DNA from: Weissella cibaria KACC 11862
GTDB taxonomy: Bacteria > Bacillota > Bacilli > Lactobacillales > Lactobacillaceae
Direction of reading: 5' to 3'
DNA length: 64,000 nucleotides
NCBI RefSeq assembly: GCF_000193635.1
Contig: NZ_AEKT01000009.1
Location: 1-64,000, forward strand
How positions within the stretch are numbered: the first letter of the stretch is position 1; each line of letters begins with the position of its first letter. Under the pieces are notes generated by a model. That model ran no database searches, was not told where the DNA came from, and worked only from the letters and a program-made list of their open reading frames with translations. A program made the translations under genes and the position numbers. Shown in pieces: positions 19,721 through 29,087 of this stretch.

Positions 19721-20698
19721 TTATTGCTCCTTGGGCGTAATCGTTACCGTGACCGTTGTCGGATTTACACTATCCGTTCCGTCTGGCGTATTCACCGTGA
19801 CATCTTGAGATGACGCTGCCGTCACCCCGTTCAAATCGACCGTCACAGGAATCTCTTTTAACTTATTCAATACATCAATCTTACCACGAACTGTGATCTC
19901 ATTTACAGAGCCCGTAAGATTAAAGTTTGAAGCCGACCCGTTTTTTGTCTTAATTTTTAGCGGTACCTGCTTGGTACCTGTCCCAGCTGTCACTGGGATT
20001 TTCACCGTCGTTACCTGTGGTGAAATGCCAACGTCAACTGGGTGTCCCTTAGCATCAAGGGCCTGCAACGTCACTGTCTGTGTGACTGACTTACTCGTGT
20101 CGCGTTTCAATTGTGCCACCGCAACCACAGTCTCTACTTCGTTAACTGCTGATTCACGTCCCATCAACTGAACGTTGTTAACTGATGACGTCACGGTACC
20201 AACGGTATACCCGTCCGCAATCGCATCCTTATTGTAATCCGTGTGAACGGTGTAATAAGCTGACGTCCGCTTATAGATCGTCACAGTTACCTTCGACTTG
20301 GCTAGCTTATACGTCAAATCGCGGTTCAAACCTGACACCTTTAGCGCCACCGTGTGTGTACCATCAGTCAGTTTTGTTAGGTCTGCATAGACTTGAAAGT
20401 TTTTGGTGTTCTTAGCTGCGGTTACCAAAGCCGACGAACCAGTCAAGGTGATATCAACTGTATCAGGCGCACCCGAAATGTAGTATTCATCCGTATCGAT
20501 GCCGTTCAATTGCAACGGAACCGACACCTTTTCTGACTTTGATGACACCAACCCTTTTAAGATACCCGTGGTTGTTGCGCCACTTTCTGTTGAATTGCGT
20601 GTGGTCTTCGTTGACTGGCCATCCGCATAGACCGACATTAAGATGGCAACTAATAATGTTGCCCCTAGATAAATCAGTTTGTCGTAACTTTTTTTCAT
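19721..20698 (-). CDS. cdaR: YbbR-domain regulator of diadenylate cyclase
   Basis: 325 residues. One N-terminal membrane anchor ([20 protein letters not shown]) is followed by an extracytoplasmic region of about four YbbR-like beta repeats, each with V-x-L-x-G/GV strands, and a Thr/Val-rich end. CdaR proteins interact with CdaA and modulate c-di-AMP synthesis. Its ATG overlaps the cdaA stop by one base. Confidence 0.92.
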   Translation of the reverse strand: MKKSYDKLIYLGATLLVAILMSVYADGQSTKTTRNSTESGATTTGILKGLVSSKSEKVSVPLQLNGIDTDEYYISGAPDTVDITLTGSSALVTAAKNTKNFQVYADLTKLTDGTHTVALKVSGLNRDLTYKLAKSKVTVTIYKRTSAYYTVHTDYNKDAIADGYTVGTVTSSVNNVQLMGRESAVNEVETVVAVAQLKRDTSKSVTQTVTLQALDAKGHPVDVGISPQVTTVKIPVTAGTGTKQVPLKIKTKNGSASNFNLTGSVNEITVRGKIDVLNKLKEIPVTVDLNGVTAASSQDVTVNTPDGTDSVNPTTVTVTITPKEQ

Positions 20699-21531
20699 TA
20701 CTTCTCACCCCGCTTAAATGTCGGTACAAAGCGTGACCACCAGTTTTGCTTGACCGCCCCATTTTCAGGCACTAATTGGCGTGTCAAATATTTGCGATAG
20801 TCCTCACGCGACAATGACTGCATCAATTCTGCATTACGCGTAATTGACACTGCCCCGGTTTCCTCTGAGACAACAATCGTCAAGGCATCCGTTACTTCTG
20901 AAATCCCAACCGAGGCACGGTGCCGCGTCCCCAGTTCCTTCGGGATCGTCGGATTATCTGATAATGGCAGATAAGCCGCTGCCGCTGCCAACCGGGCATC
21001 TTTGATAATTACCGCGCCGTCGTGCAAAGGCGTATTTGGAATAAAAGTATTAATCAACAATTGACTGGTCACTTCCGCATCAATCTTAATTCCGGTTTCG
21101 ATATATTCTTCTAGCCCGGTTTCCATTTCAATTGAAATCAACGCCCCAATATGCCGCTTTGACATATATTGAATGGCATCATCCAATTCATTAATCAGCT
21201 TGGTTTCATCTTGATAAGCCTGTCGTTGCTTAAACAAGGCCGACCGACCCAGGTGTTCCAAACCGCGTCGAATTTCTGGTTGGAAGACGACAACTAGTGC
21301 AATCACACCCCAATTAATAATTTGGTCGGTTAACCATGAAATCGTGGTCAACCCAATGTACCAACTAACAACCTTCACCACAATCACAATACCAACACCG
21401 CGCAGCAGCGTAACCGCCTTAGTACCGCGAATCAGCATCATCAACCGATAAAGGAGCCACCAAACAATGACCACGTCAATAATGCGGACAATACTGACAC
21501 TCTTCACCAGTGCTTCAATATTAAAATTCAT
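20698..21531 (-). CDS. cdaA: Diadenylate cyclase
   Basis: 277 residues. About three N-terminal transmembrane helices, then a DisA_N/DAC domain with PLHDGAVII (DGA motif, near residue 175) and GTRHRASVG (RHR motif, near residue 205), which make c-di-AMP from two ATP at the membrane. First of the cdaA-cdaR-glmM set, 11 bases after the Na+/H+ antiporter. c-di-AMP controls potassium and osmolyte transport, so cotranscription with a cation antiporter fits. Confidence 0.96.
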   Translation of the reverse strand: MNFNIEALVKSVSIVRIIDVVIVWWLLYRLMMLIRGTKAVTLLRGVGIVIVVKVVSWYIGLTTISWLTDQIINWGVIALVVVFQPEIRRGLEHLGRSALFKQRQAYQDETKLINELDDAIQYMSKRHIGALISIEMETGLEEYIETGIKIDAEVTSQLLINTFIPNTPLHDGAVIIKDARLAAAAAYLPLSDNPTIPKELGTRHRASVGISEVTDALTIVVSEETGAVSITRNAELMQSLSREDYRKYLTRQLVPENGAVKQNWWSRFVPTFKRGEK

Positions 21532-21542
21532 TGTACTGCCCC

Positions 21543-23594
21543 CTACTCTTCTTCATCCGTTAATAGACCAGCTTCAGCAAAATTAATCATTTGACGAATC
21601 CGTAAGCCCGTCTCGGCGGAAATAAAGTGCGCGTCATACAAATGCTGGGTGGCTTCACGCTGTGCGTTTAGTCCAGCCACTTCAAGGTCCATGCGCACCA
21701 ATGCCTCCGATTGCCCACCATTATGTTTCTGATGCTCTAAGCGTGAACGATACATAATGATTAAGTTGTAGGCTGCCGTTTGGTCAGTCTTTGACGCTTG
21801 ACCATCTTCACTTGCCAAATACGTTGAAATTGCCGCAATCGCAGCCTTCGATGATTCATGACGTGCAAGCTTGTATTCCGCAATTAAGCGATCAGATGAA
21901 TCGTCACTCAACCAAATGCGAATTGATCGACGGGTTGAAATCACAAAACGCTTCAATTGACGCCATGTCCGCTTGGTTTTATCATGCGTAATCAAATCAT
22001 CCAAGTCCGCTTCCACACGATCAATCCGGCGATTCTCACTTGCAAATACCAATGGTGTAATTTTTTCATCAACCAAAAGCCCTCGCAATGCACTTCGTTC
22101 CGCGTCCAATGCAATTTCACGGAGGTTCATTTCGGCTTTCAAAATCGGACTAAGTTTATCGATTTTCATAAATCGCATCTGCAATTGGCGAATCTGCATT
22201 TGATAACGCAGAATAATTTCATAAGCAATGGCTTGATTTGATTCTCGACGGCGCGTCTCAATTTCACGGACGGCTGACTGCAAGACATACACACGGGCAC
22301 GTGGCTCGGACATGTGCTGTGCGACCACCGCCTGCGGACTCTTTTCACCTGGCGGAACCTGCGTCTTTGGCTTTTCAGCCAGCAACGGCAAGAAAATAAT
22401 CGCGGCCAACAATGAAATGATAATGACCACCGCTGCAATAAAGAGCATTAAGGCACGTTGTGGGAATGGCATCCCCGCATCAGTCACCAACGGTACCGAT
22501 AGCACACCGGCCATTGTCACGGCCCCACGCACACCTGACAAACCAGATAGCAAGGCAACCCGCCATGACGCTGTTTCGTTATGGTGATTTTTTAATCGAA
22601 CCCATTGGTTAATGTATGTCCAAATGACACGCATCCCAAAGATAACAACCCAGGTAATAAAGGCATACCAGATGGCCATTGGTACAGAAATCACATTGCC
22701 CAATTCAGTTGCCAATGGTAGTTCAATTCCCAAAATCACGAAAATATAACCATTCAACAAATAACCAAACACATTCCATGTGTTGATACCGACGACGTGT
22801 AACTCACCTGAATAGTCAGCGTCATTCTTCGTGTGGAGGTTTTGCACAATCGCCGAAACGACTACCGCAATAACCCCTGACGCATGCACTTCTTCAGCCA
22901 ATAAGTACAGCAAGAATGGGCTAAATAATTGCAACACCACGCGCAAGACAACATCAGTCGCACCCTTTGATGATAAGAAATCACCCAGAATATTCAGTAA
23001 GAACCCGAGCACCAATCCAATCAACGTTCCCATCAATGAGATGTAGAAAAAATTACCGGTGGCGGCTAATAATGAAAAGGTTCCAGCGGATGCTGCCTTG
23101 ACAGCAAAGTTAAAGCCGACCAAACCGCTGGCATCATTAATCAAACTTTCACCGGCCACCAAGTGCATGATTGACGGTGGCAATTTGGCTTGCTTGGCAA
23201 TCGCAGCCACAGCGACTGGGTCAGTTGGTGACAAAATCGCGGCAATCGCAAATGCGACCGGCAACGGTAACTCTGGGACGAGGCCATAAATAATAAAGCC
23301 CCCCAGAATGGTCGTTAAAAAGACTAGTAAAATAGCATTTCCAAAGATCGCACCGCGCAACTCCCAAAGTTCTCGTTTCGGAAATCGCCAGGCGTCTGAA
23401 TACAGCAATGGTGCAATAAATAATAGCAAAAACCATTCTGTATCTAATTCAATGTGTACATTTAAAAACAAAGCGGCCAGCAGACCCAAACTGATTTGGA
23501 TCAAACTGACCGGCACACGTTTGAGGAAATGCGACAAAATATTACCGATGACCACCAATGAGGTTAGCCCCACAATGGTTTGTAATAGTTCCAT
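21543..23594 (-). CDS. CPA1-family Na+/H+ antiporter (NhaP/NhaK-like)
   Basis: 683 residues. About 12 transmembrane helices in the first 410 residues, with ILSPTDPVAVAAI and GESLINDASGLV, the ion-binding motifs of CPA1 antiporters, followed by a long charged cytoplasmic region of about 270 residues predicted to be helical. Long C-tails are common in NhaP-type exchangers and often regulatory. It lies between murB and cdaA with short gaps and is probably cotranscribed with both. Confidence 0.88.
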   Translation of the reverse strand: MELLQTIVGLTSLVVIGNILSHFLKRVPVSLIQISLGLLAALFLNVHIELDTEWFLLLFIAPLLYSDAWRFPKRELWELRGAIFGNAILLVFLTTILGGFIIYGLVPELPLPVAFAIAAILSPTDPVAVAAIAKQAKLPPSIMHLVAGESLINDASGLVGFNFAVKAASAGTFSLLAATGNFFYISLMGTLIGLVLGFLLNILGDFLSSKGATDVVLRVVLQLFSPFLLYLLAEEVHASGVIAVVVSAIVQNLHTKNDADYSGELHVVGINTWNVFGYLLNGYIFVILGIELPLATELGNVISVPMAIWYAFITWVVIFGMRVIWTYINQWVRLKNHHNETASWRVALLSGLSGVRGAVTMAGVLSVPLVTDAGMPFPQRALMLFIAAVVIIISLLAAIIFLPLLAEKPKTQVPPGEKSPQAVVAQHMSEPRARVYVLQSAVREIETRRRESNQAIAYEIILRYQMQIRQLQMRFMKIDKLSPILKAEMNLREIALDAERSALRGLLVDEKITPLVFASENRRIDRVEADLDDLITHDKTKRTWRQLKRFVISTRRSIRIWLSDDSSDRLIAEYKLARHESSKAAIAAISTYLASEDGQASKTDQTAAYNLIIMYRSRLEHQKHNGGQSEALVRMDLEVAGLNAQREATQHLYDAHFISAETGLRIRQMINFAEAGLLTDEEE

Positions 23595-23617
23595 AATTCC
23601 TCCCTTAATTCAATTCA

Positions 23618-24514
23618 TTAGTTACCCAAAATACGAACTTCAGTTTCCAAATCAACCCCAAACTTCTCTTTAACCACCGCTTGTACGTGCTTAATCACAT
23701 TGACGTAATCTGAACCCGTTGCGTTACCGCGGTTAACAATGAACCCAGCGTGCTTAGTTGAAACTTGGGCACCCCCAATTTGGAAGCCTTGTAGGCCAGC
23801 ATCCATAATTAACTTACCCGCGAAGTAGCCTTCTGGACGCTTGAAGACAGACCCGCACGATGGAAACTCCAATGGTTGCTTGCTAGCTCGCTTTTGATTA
23901 AAGTCTTCCATACGTGCTTCAATTGCTGCCCCATCATCTGGTTGGAGCTTAAACGTTGCCGAAATGATAACATCGCCTGTATCTTGGACCAAACTATGAC
24001 GGTAGCTGAACTGCAAGTCGGCATTGCTATAGCTTTTGATTTCACCAGCTGGTGTGATGACTTCAGCTGATTCAAGCCACCCATCAACTTGGCCACCATA
24101 TGCGCCCGCATTCATGAAGACCGCACCACCGACTGAACCAGGAATACCAGCGGCCCATTCAATCCCAGCCAGGCTGTGCTCACGGGCAATTTGCGTAACA
24201 TCAATAATGGTTGCCCCAGCGGTTGCCTTAATGCGGTTGCCTGACACGGCCACCTCATTCAGCTTCGTCACGAAAATCGTGAGGCCGCGCAACCCATCGT
24301 CTGTAATAATCAAGTTTGAGGCATTGCCCAACACCGTCATCGGTACGTCATGTGCAGTTGCATAAGCAACCACTTCACGTAACTCAGCGACCGTCCGGGG
24401 CCAAAATACCAAATCAGCTTCACCGCCCACACGCGTATTCGTGTACGCAGATAAAGCCACATGTTGACGAATGTCTAGCCCTGGAAAGGCTGTTATAAGT
24501 TCATTTGTGTTCAT
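23618..24514 (-). CDS. murB: UDP-N-acetylenolpyruvoylglucosamine reductase
   Basis: 298 residues. Reduces the enolpyruvyl ether to make UDP-MurNAc. FAD-binding segments LGNASNLII and GIPGSVGGAVFMNAGAYG are present, with the proton-donating serine in PSCGSVFKRP near residue 225 and the C-terminal glutamate in LETEVRILG. It precedes the antiporter by 23 bases. Confidence 0.97.
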   Translation of the reverse strand: MNTNELITAFPGLDIRQHVALSAYTNTRVGGEADLVFWPRTVAELREVVAYATAHDVPMTVLGNASNLIITDDGLRGLTIFVTKLNEVAVSGNRIKATAGATIIDVTQIAREHSLAGIEWAAGIPGSVGGAVFMNAGAYGGQVDGWLESAEVITPAGEIKSYSNADLQFSYRHSLVQDTGDVIISATFKLQPDDGAAIEARMEDFNQKRASKQPLEFPSCGSVFKRPEGYFAGKLIMDAGLQGFQIGGAQVSTKHAGFIVNRGNATGSDYVNVIKHVQAVVKEKFGVDLETEVRILGN

Positions 24515-24531
24515 CTCTCTTATTTTCCTCG

Positions 24532-25065
24532 TTAAATTACCTTAACCAGTTGCTTCAAAGGATCGACCCCAAACTGTTCGGCTTGCGTTACCAAAATTCG
24601 AGCCGCTGCAACGGTATCATCTAAGGCATTGTGGTGGTGCTTCAAATCAATTTGCAAGGCATCGGCTACCGTGTTCAGCTTGTGATTTGGTAGCTGTGGA
24701 TACAACTTGCGTGACGTCCGCACCGTGTCTAATGACAGGTAATGTGGGGCTGAAATGCCATAGTGGCCTAATGTCTCACGTAGTACCCCGTTGTCAAACG
24801 GTGCATTGTGCGCGATGACAAGTTGATTAGCGGTATAAAACTGCTTAATCTGTTCCCATACTTCTGGAAACTTTGGCGCATCAACAACATCAGCTTCCGT
24901 AATGCCGTGAATTTTAGTATTTCGGGCATCAAAATACGATTCCGGCTTAATTAGTGTATAAAATTCATCCACGAGTATGTTGTCACGTACAACAACAAGT
25001 GCCATTGAAACAGCACTATGGCGTTGGGCACTCGCGGTTTCAAAGTCCATTGCGACAAAATTCAT
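24532..25065 (-). CDS. DnaQ-like DEDDh 3'-5' exonuclease
   Basis: 177 residues with the three exonuclease motifs: DFETA (Exo I), HNAPFD (Exo II) and HHNALDD (Exo III with the catalytic histidine). It resembles the stand-alone DNA polymerase III epsilon-like proteins of Firmicutes. The role could be proofreading or small-oligonucleotide turnover. It lies 17 bases upstream of murB in the same direction. Confidence 0.88.
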   Translation of the reverse strand: MNFVAMDFETASAQRHSAVSMALVVVRDNILVDEFYTLIKPESYFDARNTKIHGITEADVVDAPKFPEVWEQIKQFYTANQLVIAHNAPFDNGVLRETLGHYGISAPHYLSLDTVRTSRKLYPQLPNHKLNTVADALQIDLKHHHNALDDTVAAARILVTQAEQFGVDPLKQLVKVI

Positions 25066-25084
25066 AAATCGTGCACCCCATTAT

Positions 25085-25594
25085 TTACTTCAAGTTTAAC
25101 AGCATATCAAACGCTGGCACCTGTTCGCCCACACTATTTTCTACCAACGTTTCCGAATTAGGTACGCGGGTAAAGCCCACCTTTTCGTAAATATGAATTG
25201 CTGGCGCATTATGACTTTGAACGGTTAAACGAATGACATCAACCGTACTGTACTCGCGAGCCCAAGTCAGCATTTCATCAATCAGTGCTTGTGCAAGGCC
25301 AAATCCTTGGTATGCTGCCAATACGGCGACGCCGACTTCAACTTCGCGTGGCTTGCCTGGAATCGCAGCCGCCGAAATCAAACCAAACAAATCGTCTTCA
25401 TCACTAGCAACCACTAAAATAATATTATTCGTGGTTGCTTGCAGAAAACTGATATTATCCGCCTCAGTAACCCCATCAATCGTTTCTAAATCTTGCGCAA
25501 CCATAAAAGTTGTCGATTCTGTCTGTAATTGATGTAGCAACGCCAGCAACTTTTCGGCATCACGACCTTCAGCTGGTCGAATCATTAATTCCAT
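25085..25594 (-). CDS. GNAT-family N-acetyltransferase
   Basis: 169 residues. VAVLAAYQGFGLAQALIDEM is the acetyl-CoA binding signature of GNAT enzymes, followed by the NAPAIHIYEKVGF motif. Its position between tsaE and a nuclease gives no clear substrate; it is not recognisably RimI. It lies 1 base from the tsaE start region and is cotranscribed with it. Confidence 0.85.
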   Translation of the reverse strand: MELMIRPAEGRDAEKLLALLHQLQTESTTFMVAQDLETIDGVTEADNISFLQATTNNIILVVASDEDDLFGLISAAAIPGKPREVEVGVAVLAAYQGFGLAQALIDEMLTWAREYSTVDVIRLTVQSHNAPAIHIYEKVGFTRVPNSETLVENSVGEQVPAFDMLLNLK

Positions 25595-25595
25595 G

Positions 25596-26063
25596 TTATT
25601 TCTCCAAAGCAGCTAAAATAGCTTCTGAACGAGGCCCGGTAGCTCGCACTGATATCGTCCGTAATAGTCCCGTCTCATCCTGGTCAAGGCGTGCCAAATC
25701 AATGATGAGCACATCTTGAGGCAATTCTGATTGAATAAACTCTGACCACTCGATTAATGCGACTCCTTCACCACCGAAGTATTCTGCCAAACCTAATTCA
25801 TCACCGCCACCCTCTTCACCTAAACGATAGACGTCTAAATGATAGAGGGGAAAGTTTTCAGTTTGATACTCGCGTACTAGTGTAAAAGTTGGGCTTTTCA
25901 AAGGACGACGGATACCAAGCGCCCGCGCCAAACCTTGTGTAAAGGTTGTCTTACCAGCACCCAGATCACCATTCAACAAAATTGTATCACCCGGTTGAAC
26001 CAGTTTTGCTAGTCGGGCCGCTAGCGTTTGTGTTTCTTCAACTGTGTTTACTGTTAATCTCAT
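25596..26063 (-). CDS. tsaE: tRNA threonylcarbamoyladenosine biosynthesis ATPase TsaE
   Basis: 155 residues. Walker A GDLGAGKTTFTQGLA near residue 36 and the SPTFTLVREY motif are typical of TsaE, which drives turnover of the TsaB/TsaD complex that makes t6A37 in tRNA. The ATG at 26063 starts the conserved MRLTVNTVEETQ sequence. There is no ribosome site before it, but a TATACT ends 7 bases upstream, so the mRNA may be leaderless. Longer in-frame starts at 26093 and 26117 also lack ribosome sites. Confidence 0.92.
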   Translation of the reverse strand: MRLTVNTVEETQTLAARLAKLVQPGDTILLNGDLGAGKTTFTQGLARALGIRRPLKSPTFTLVREYQTENFPLYHLDVYRLGEEGGGDELGLAEYFGGEGVALIEWSEFIQSELPQDVLIIDLARLDQDETGLLRTISVRATGPRSEAILAALEK

Positions 26064-26139
26064 AATGTCAAGTATACCATTTTTAACAGGCATATTACAG
26101 GTGAAAAAGGGAGTCAACTGACCGTTTCAGGGCAACAAA

Positions 26140-26172
26140 AAACGCAAACTTGCACGTGGCAAATTTGCGTTT
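26140..26172 (-). terminator. Terminator after pta
   Basis: AAACGCAAATTTG pairs with CAAGTTTGCGTTT, followed by T-rich sequence on the minus strand. Confidence 0.88.
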
Positions 26173-26190
26173 CTAGTTATTATTTAATCA

Positions 26191-27168
26191 TTATGCCAAA
26201 GCTTGTGCAGCCGTGATGATGGCTACCTTGTAGACATCTTCTTCATTTGCACCACGTGACAAGTCTGAAATTGGCTTTGCCAAACCTTGCAAGACAGGTC
26301 CGATTGCTTCAAAGCCACCCAAACGTTGCGCAATCTTGTAACCAATGTTACCTGATTGCAAATCTGGGAAGACAAAGACATTCGCGTGACCAGCAACCTC
26401 TGATTCAGGGGCCTTAGCAGCTGCAACTGATTCAACAAACGCTGCATCAAATTGCAACTCACCATCGATAGCCAATTCAGGTGCAGCCGTCTTAGCCAAT
26501 TGCGTTGCTTCAGCAACCTTATCAACTTGTGGGGCCTTAGCTGATCCCTTCGTTGAGAAGCTCAACATTGCAACCTTTGGATCAATTCCAAAGACCTTGG
26601 CCGTGTTAGCTGATTGCACAGCAATTTCAGCCATTGTTTGGGCATCGATATCGATGTTAATCGCTGCATCTGCAAAGATGTAACGTTCGTCGTCACGTTG
26701 CATCACGAAGGCACCTGAAATACGTGATGAACCTGGGGCCGTCTTGATAATTTGCAAAGCTGGACGAACTGTGTCCCCAGTTGGGTGCGTTGCACCAGAA
26801 ACCATACCATCAGCGACTTCAAGGTAAACCAACATCGTACCGAAGTAGTTAACATCTTCCAACCACTTTGAAGCAGTTGCCGCATCCGTCTTACCGTTAC
26901 GACGTTCAACCAAAGCATCAACCATCTTCTCACGTGCATCTGCTGGGTATTCTGCAGGATCAATGATTTGCAAACCTGACAAATCAAAGTTGTTTGCTGC
27001 CGCAGTCGCTTCGATAGCTGCCTTGCTTCCCAACAAGATTGGCTTTACCAATTCTTCCGCAGCCAAACGAACTGCTGCGCCTTGAATACGTACATCTTCA
27101 CCTTCTGGGAATACCAAAGTCTTACCTTGGCCCTTAATTTGTGATGACAATTGCTCAAAGAGTTCCAT
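26191..27168 (-). CDS. pta: Phosphate acetyltransferase
   Basis: 325 residues. Interconverts acetyl-CoA and acetyl phosphate. The single-domain (EutD/Pta C-terminal) form is usual in Lactobacillales. Visible family segments include FPEGEDVRIQGAA at the N-terminus, SGATHPTGDTVRPALQII near residue 125 and NVFVFPDLQSGNIGYKIAQR near residue 265. Ribosome site GGAGG before the ATG. Heterofermenters use it to handle acetyl phosphate from phosphoketolase. Confidence 0.96.
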   Translation of the reverse strand: MELFEQLSSQIKGQGKTLVFPEGEDVRIQGAAVRLAAEELVKPILLGSKAAIEATAAANNFDLSGLQIIDPAEYPADAREKMVDALVERRNGKTDAATASKWLEDVNYFGTMLVYLEVADGMVSGATHPTGDTVRPALQIIKTAPGSSRISGAFVMQRDDERYIFADAAINIDIDAQTMAEIAVQSANTAKVFGIDPKVAMLSFSTKGSAKAPQVDKVAEATQLAKTAAPELAIDGELQFDAAFVESVAAAKAPESEVAGHANVFVFPDLQSGNIGYKIAQRLGGFEAIGPVLQGLAKPISDLSRGANEEDVYKVAIITAAQALA

Positions 27169-27293
27169 GATGGAAAACCTCCGTTTTTTTATAGCTTGAT
27201 AGCGTTTTTTATTACAACCTTATTATGACAAATATCGCTTTTGTTTACTAGTCAAAAGTGACAATTTTTGTGATTTTTTTCACACAGAAATCA

Positions 27294-27956
27294 TTACCAC
27301 CGAATTGGTTGTTGCTGATTGGCCTCTAAAAAGGCATTCGCTTGTGAGAACGGGCGTGACCCAAAGAACCCACGATAGGCTGACAACGGGCTTGGATGTG
27401 GTGCCTGCAAAATCAAGTTATTTGGACCCGTGATTAGCGGGACCTTCTTTTGCGCTGGTTTTCCCCACAGAATAAAAACGGTTGGTTGCGATTGCTGGGC
27501 AACCAAACTAATGGTGGCGTCGGTCAATGGTTCCCAAATTTTACCAGCATGCCCATTTGCCTGATGAGCGGGCACTGTTAGGACTGTATTCAGTAAAAGC
27601 ACGCCCTGCTCAGCCCAGGCGTGCAAATCACCCGTCCGTGGTGCTGGCTGATTCAAATCGGTGACATATTCTTTGTAGATATTCACAAGTGACTTTGGTA
27701 ATGCCATGCCGGCAGGCACCGAGAAGCTAAGGCCTTGTGCCTGATCTGGATTCGGATATGGGTCTTGCCCAAGAATAACGACCTTCACTTGGCTGAGTGG
27801 TGTTGCCCGATAAGCGGCGAAAACATTCTCACGAGCTGGATAAACTGCCCCACTCGCATAAACTGTTTTTAAAAATTGCTGGACTGCATCAAAATACGAC
27901 TGCCCTAATCGCTCAGTCAAAGGTTGCAGCCAGTCGGTGTCGGTTAAATCTGCCAT
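27294..27956 (-). CDS. ung: Uracil-DNA glycosylase, family 1
   Basis: 220 residues. GQDPYPNPDQAQGLSF contains the water-activating loop with its catalytic aspartate, VLLNTVLTV supplies the uracil-specific asparagine strand, and HPSPLSAYRGFFG is the DNA-intercalation loop. Removes uracil from DNA. Monocistronic, upstream of pta. Confidence 0.97.
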   Translation of the reverse strand: MADLTDTDWLQPLTERLGQSYFDAVQQFLKTVYASGAVYPARENVFAAYRATPLSQVKVVILGQDPYPNPDQAQGLSFSVPAGMALPKSLVNIYKEYVTDLNQPAPRTGDLHAWAEQGVLLLNTVLTVPAHQANGHAGKIWEPLTDATISLVAQQSQPTVFILWGKPAQKKVPLITGPNNLILQAPHPSPLSAYRGFFGSRPFSQANAFLEANQQQPIRW

Positions 27957-28014
27957 GGTTATGCCTCACATTTTATTTGGTTTAACTATATAATAGGGCT
28001 AAGGGGGTGCCCAC

Positions 28015-28620
28015 ATGCGTGAATTATATCTAACACAAGTCACCCATGCCGCAACAGGCATGAGTCTGGTCACCAACGAATTGGGGACTATTGCATACTA
28101 TATTACCGGAGAAATGGGACAAACTGGTAATCGTTTAAAAATTCTTGATAAAAGTGCTCACGTCTTAGCCGAATTAGAGCAAGCTTCCCTTGGCTTTTTG
28201 CCCCGTTTTATATTACGGGTCGCTAACACCCAGGTTGGGTCAATTGGCTTATCATTGCAGCTTCGAGAAGTTCTCTTCGTGAGTGGCGTGAATTGGTTAA
28301 TCCTCGGCAATTTGGATAAACAACGTTTTCAAATCAGCAAAATGCGCCACCAACTGGCAGCCTCTTTTCCAAAAGGCGATGGCCGACTAACCATTCAAAT
28401 CGCTGATGTTGATAATGAAGTTGCCCTCGTCTTAATCACGGCATTTCTGGACCGCTGGCAATTCATTGCGAGTGGTCGAACGGCGCCTTGGTTCACTTTC
28501 ATGACTGGTCGTGAACCGCTACTTGGATCGTCATATCGCGAATTAAAGCCCGGTTTGCCAAGCCATTCCCAATTTGTTACACTTGGTACATCAATTAAAT
28601 CGCATCAAAAGCGTCGCTAG
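28015..28620 (+). CDS. YxjI/LURP-one-related (tubby C-terminal-like) protein
   Basis: 201 residues. Repeated beta strands (TIAYYITGEMG, RLKILDKSAHVLAELEQ, RFILRVANTQVGSI) and the layout resemble the YxjI/LOR family, a beta-barrel with a central helix whose bacterial role is unknown. GGGGG ribosome site before the ATG, and TATAAT (27990-27995) about 20 bases upstream. Its stop codon lies inside the first bases of the guanidine-I aptamer, so the exporter genes can also be reached by read-through from this gene. Confidence 0.62.
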   Translation: MRELYLTQVTHAATGMSLVTNELGTIAYYITGEMGQTGNRLKILDKSAHVLAELEQASLGFLPRFILRVANTQVGSIGLSLQLREVLFVSGVNWLILGNLDKQRFQISKMRHQLAASFPKGDGRLTIQIADVDNEVALVLITAFLDRWQFIASGRTAPWFTFMTGREPLLGSSYRELKPGLPSHSQFVTLGTSIKSHQKRR

Positions 28621-28735
28621 GGTTCCGCACAGTTACTGTGGTCTGGTCCAAGAGCGACCGCGTGCTCGCACGTACACGGAAGGACAAAAGCCTGGGAGTT
28701 AACGACATATGCCGCTAACTCCCAGGCTTTTCTAT
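28612..28735 (+). promoter_or_regulatory. Guanidine-I (ykkC) riboswitch with terminator platform
   Basis: The conserved ykkC elements occur in order: CTAGGGTTCCG (from 28617), GGTCTGGTCCAAGAG, ACACGGAAGGACAAAAG and CCTGGGAG. The last segment is the 5' arm of a strong terminator, AAAAGCCTGGGAGTTA with TAACTCCCAGGCTTTT (28687-28732). Guanidinium binding would hold that arm in the aptamer and prevent termination. The two downstream genes are SMR exporters, which is the classic target. The aptamer start overlaps the upstream gene's stop codon. Confidence 0.93.
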
Positions 28736-28760
28736 TGATGCGGCCAAAGGAGGAAATATG

Positions 28761-29087
28761 ATGACTTTATTACGAAATCCGTGGCTAAAGGTGGCCGCTG
28801 CAGTGGTTTTTGAACCCATGTGGGTGTTGGGGATGAAACACGCCGACAATATTTGGATGACTGGGTTAACCATTTTCGCCCTGATTGCCTCTTTCTTCAT
28901 GCTACTTAAGGCAAGTGATGAATTACCTGTCGGCACAGTCTACGCCATTTTTGTTGGTCTTGGTACCGTCGCGACCATCATTGCCAACTGGGCGTTCTAT
29001 GGTGAATCACTCGGTGTCGTGCAATTGGGCTTAATTGCGGCCCTACTCTTCGGGGTTATTGGTTTGAAATTAATGGAGGACGCATAA
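28761..29087 (+). CDS. SMR-family guanidinium exporter subunit (YkkC/Gdx-like)
   Basis: About 108 residues, four transmembrane helices, with the central membrane glutamate near the start of the first helix (VVFEPMWVLGMKH) and the GTVYAIFVGLGTV segment of the small multidrug resistance family. AAAGGAGGA precedes two adjacent ATGs (28758 and 28761); the second has the better spacing. Under a guanidine-I riboswitch, so guanidinium/H+ antiport is the expected activity. It pairs with the next gene. Confidence 0.9.
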   Translation: MTLLRNPWLKVAAAVVFEPMWVLGMKHADNIWMTGLTIFALIASFFMLLKASDELPVGTVYAIFVGLGTVATIIANWAFYGESLGVVQLGLIAALLFGVIGLKLMEDA

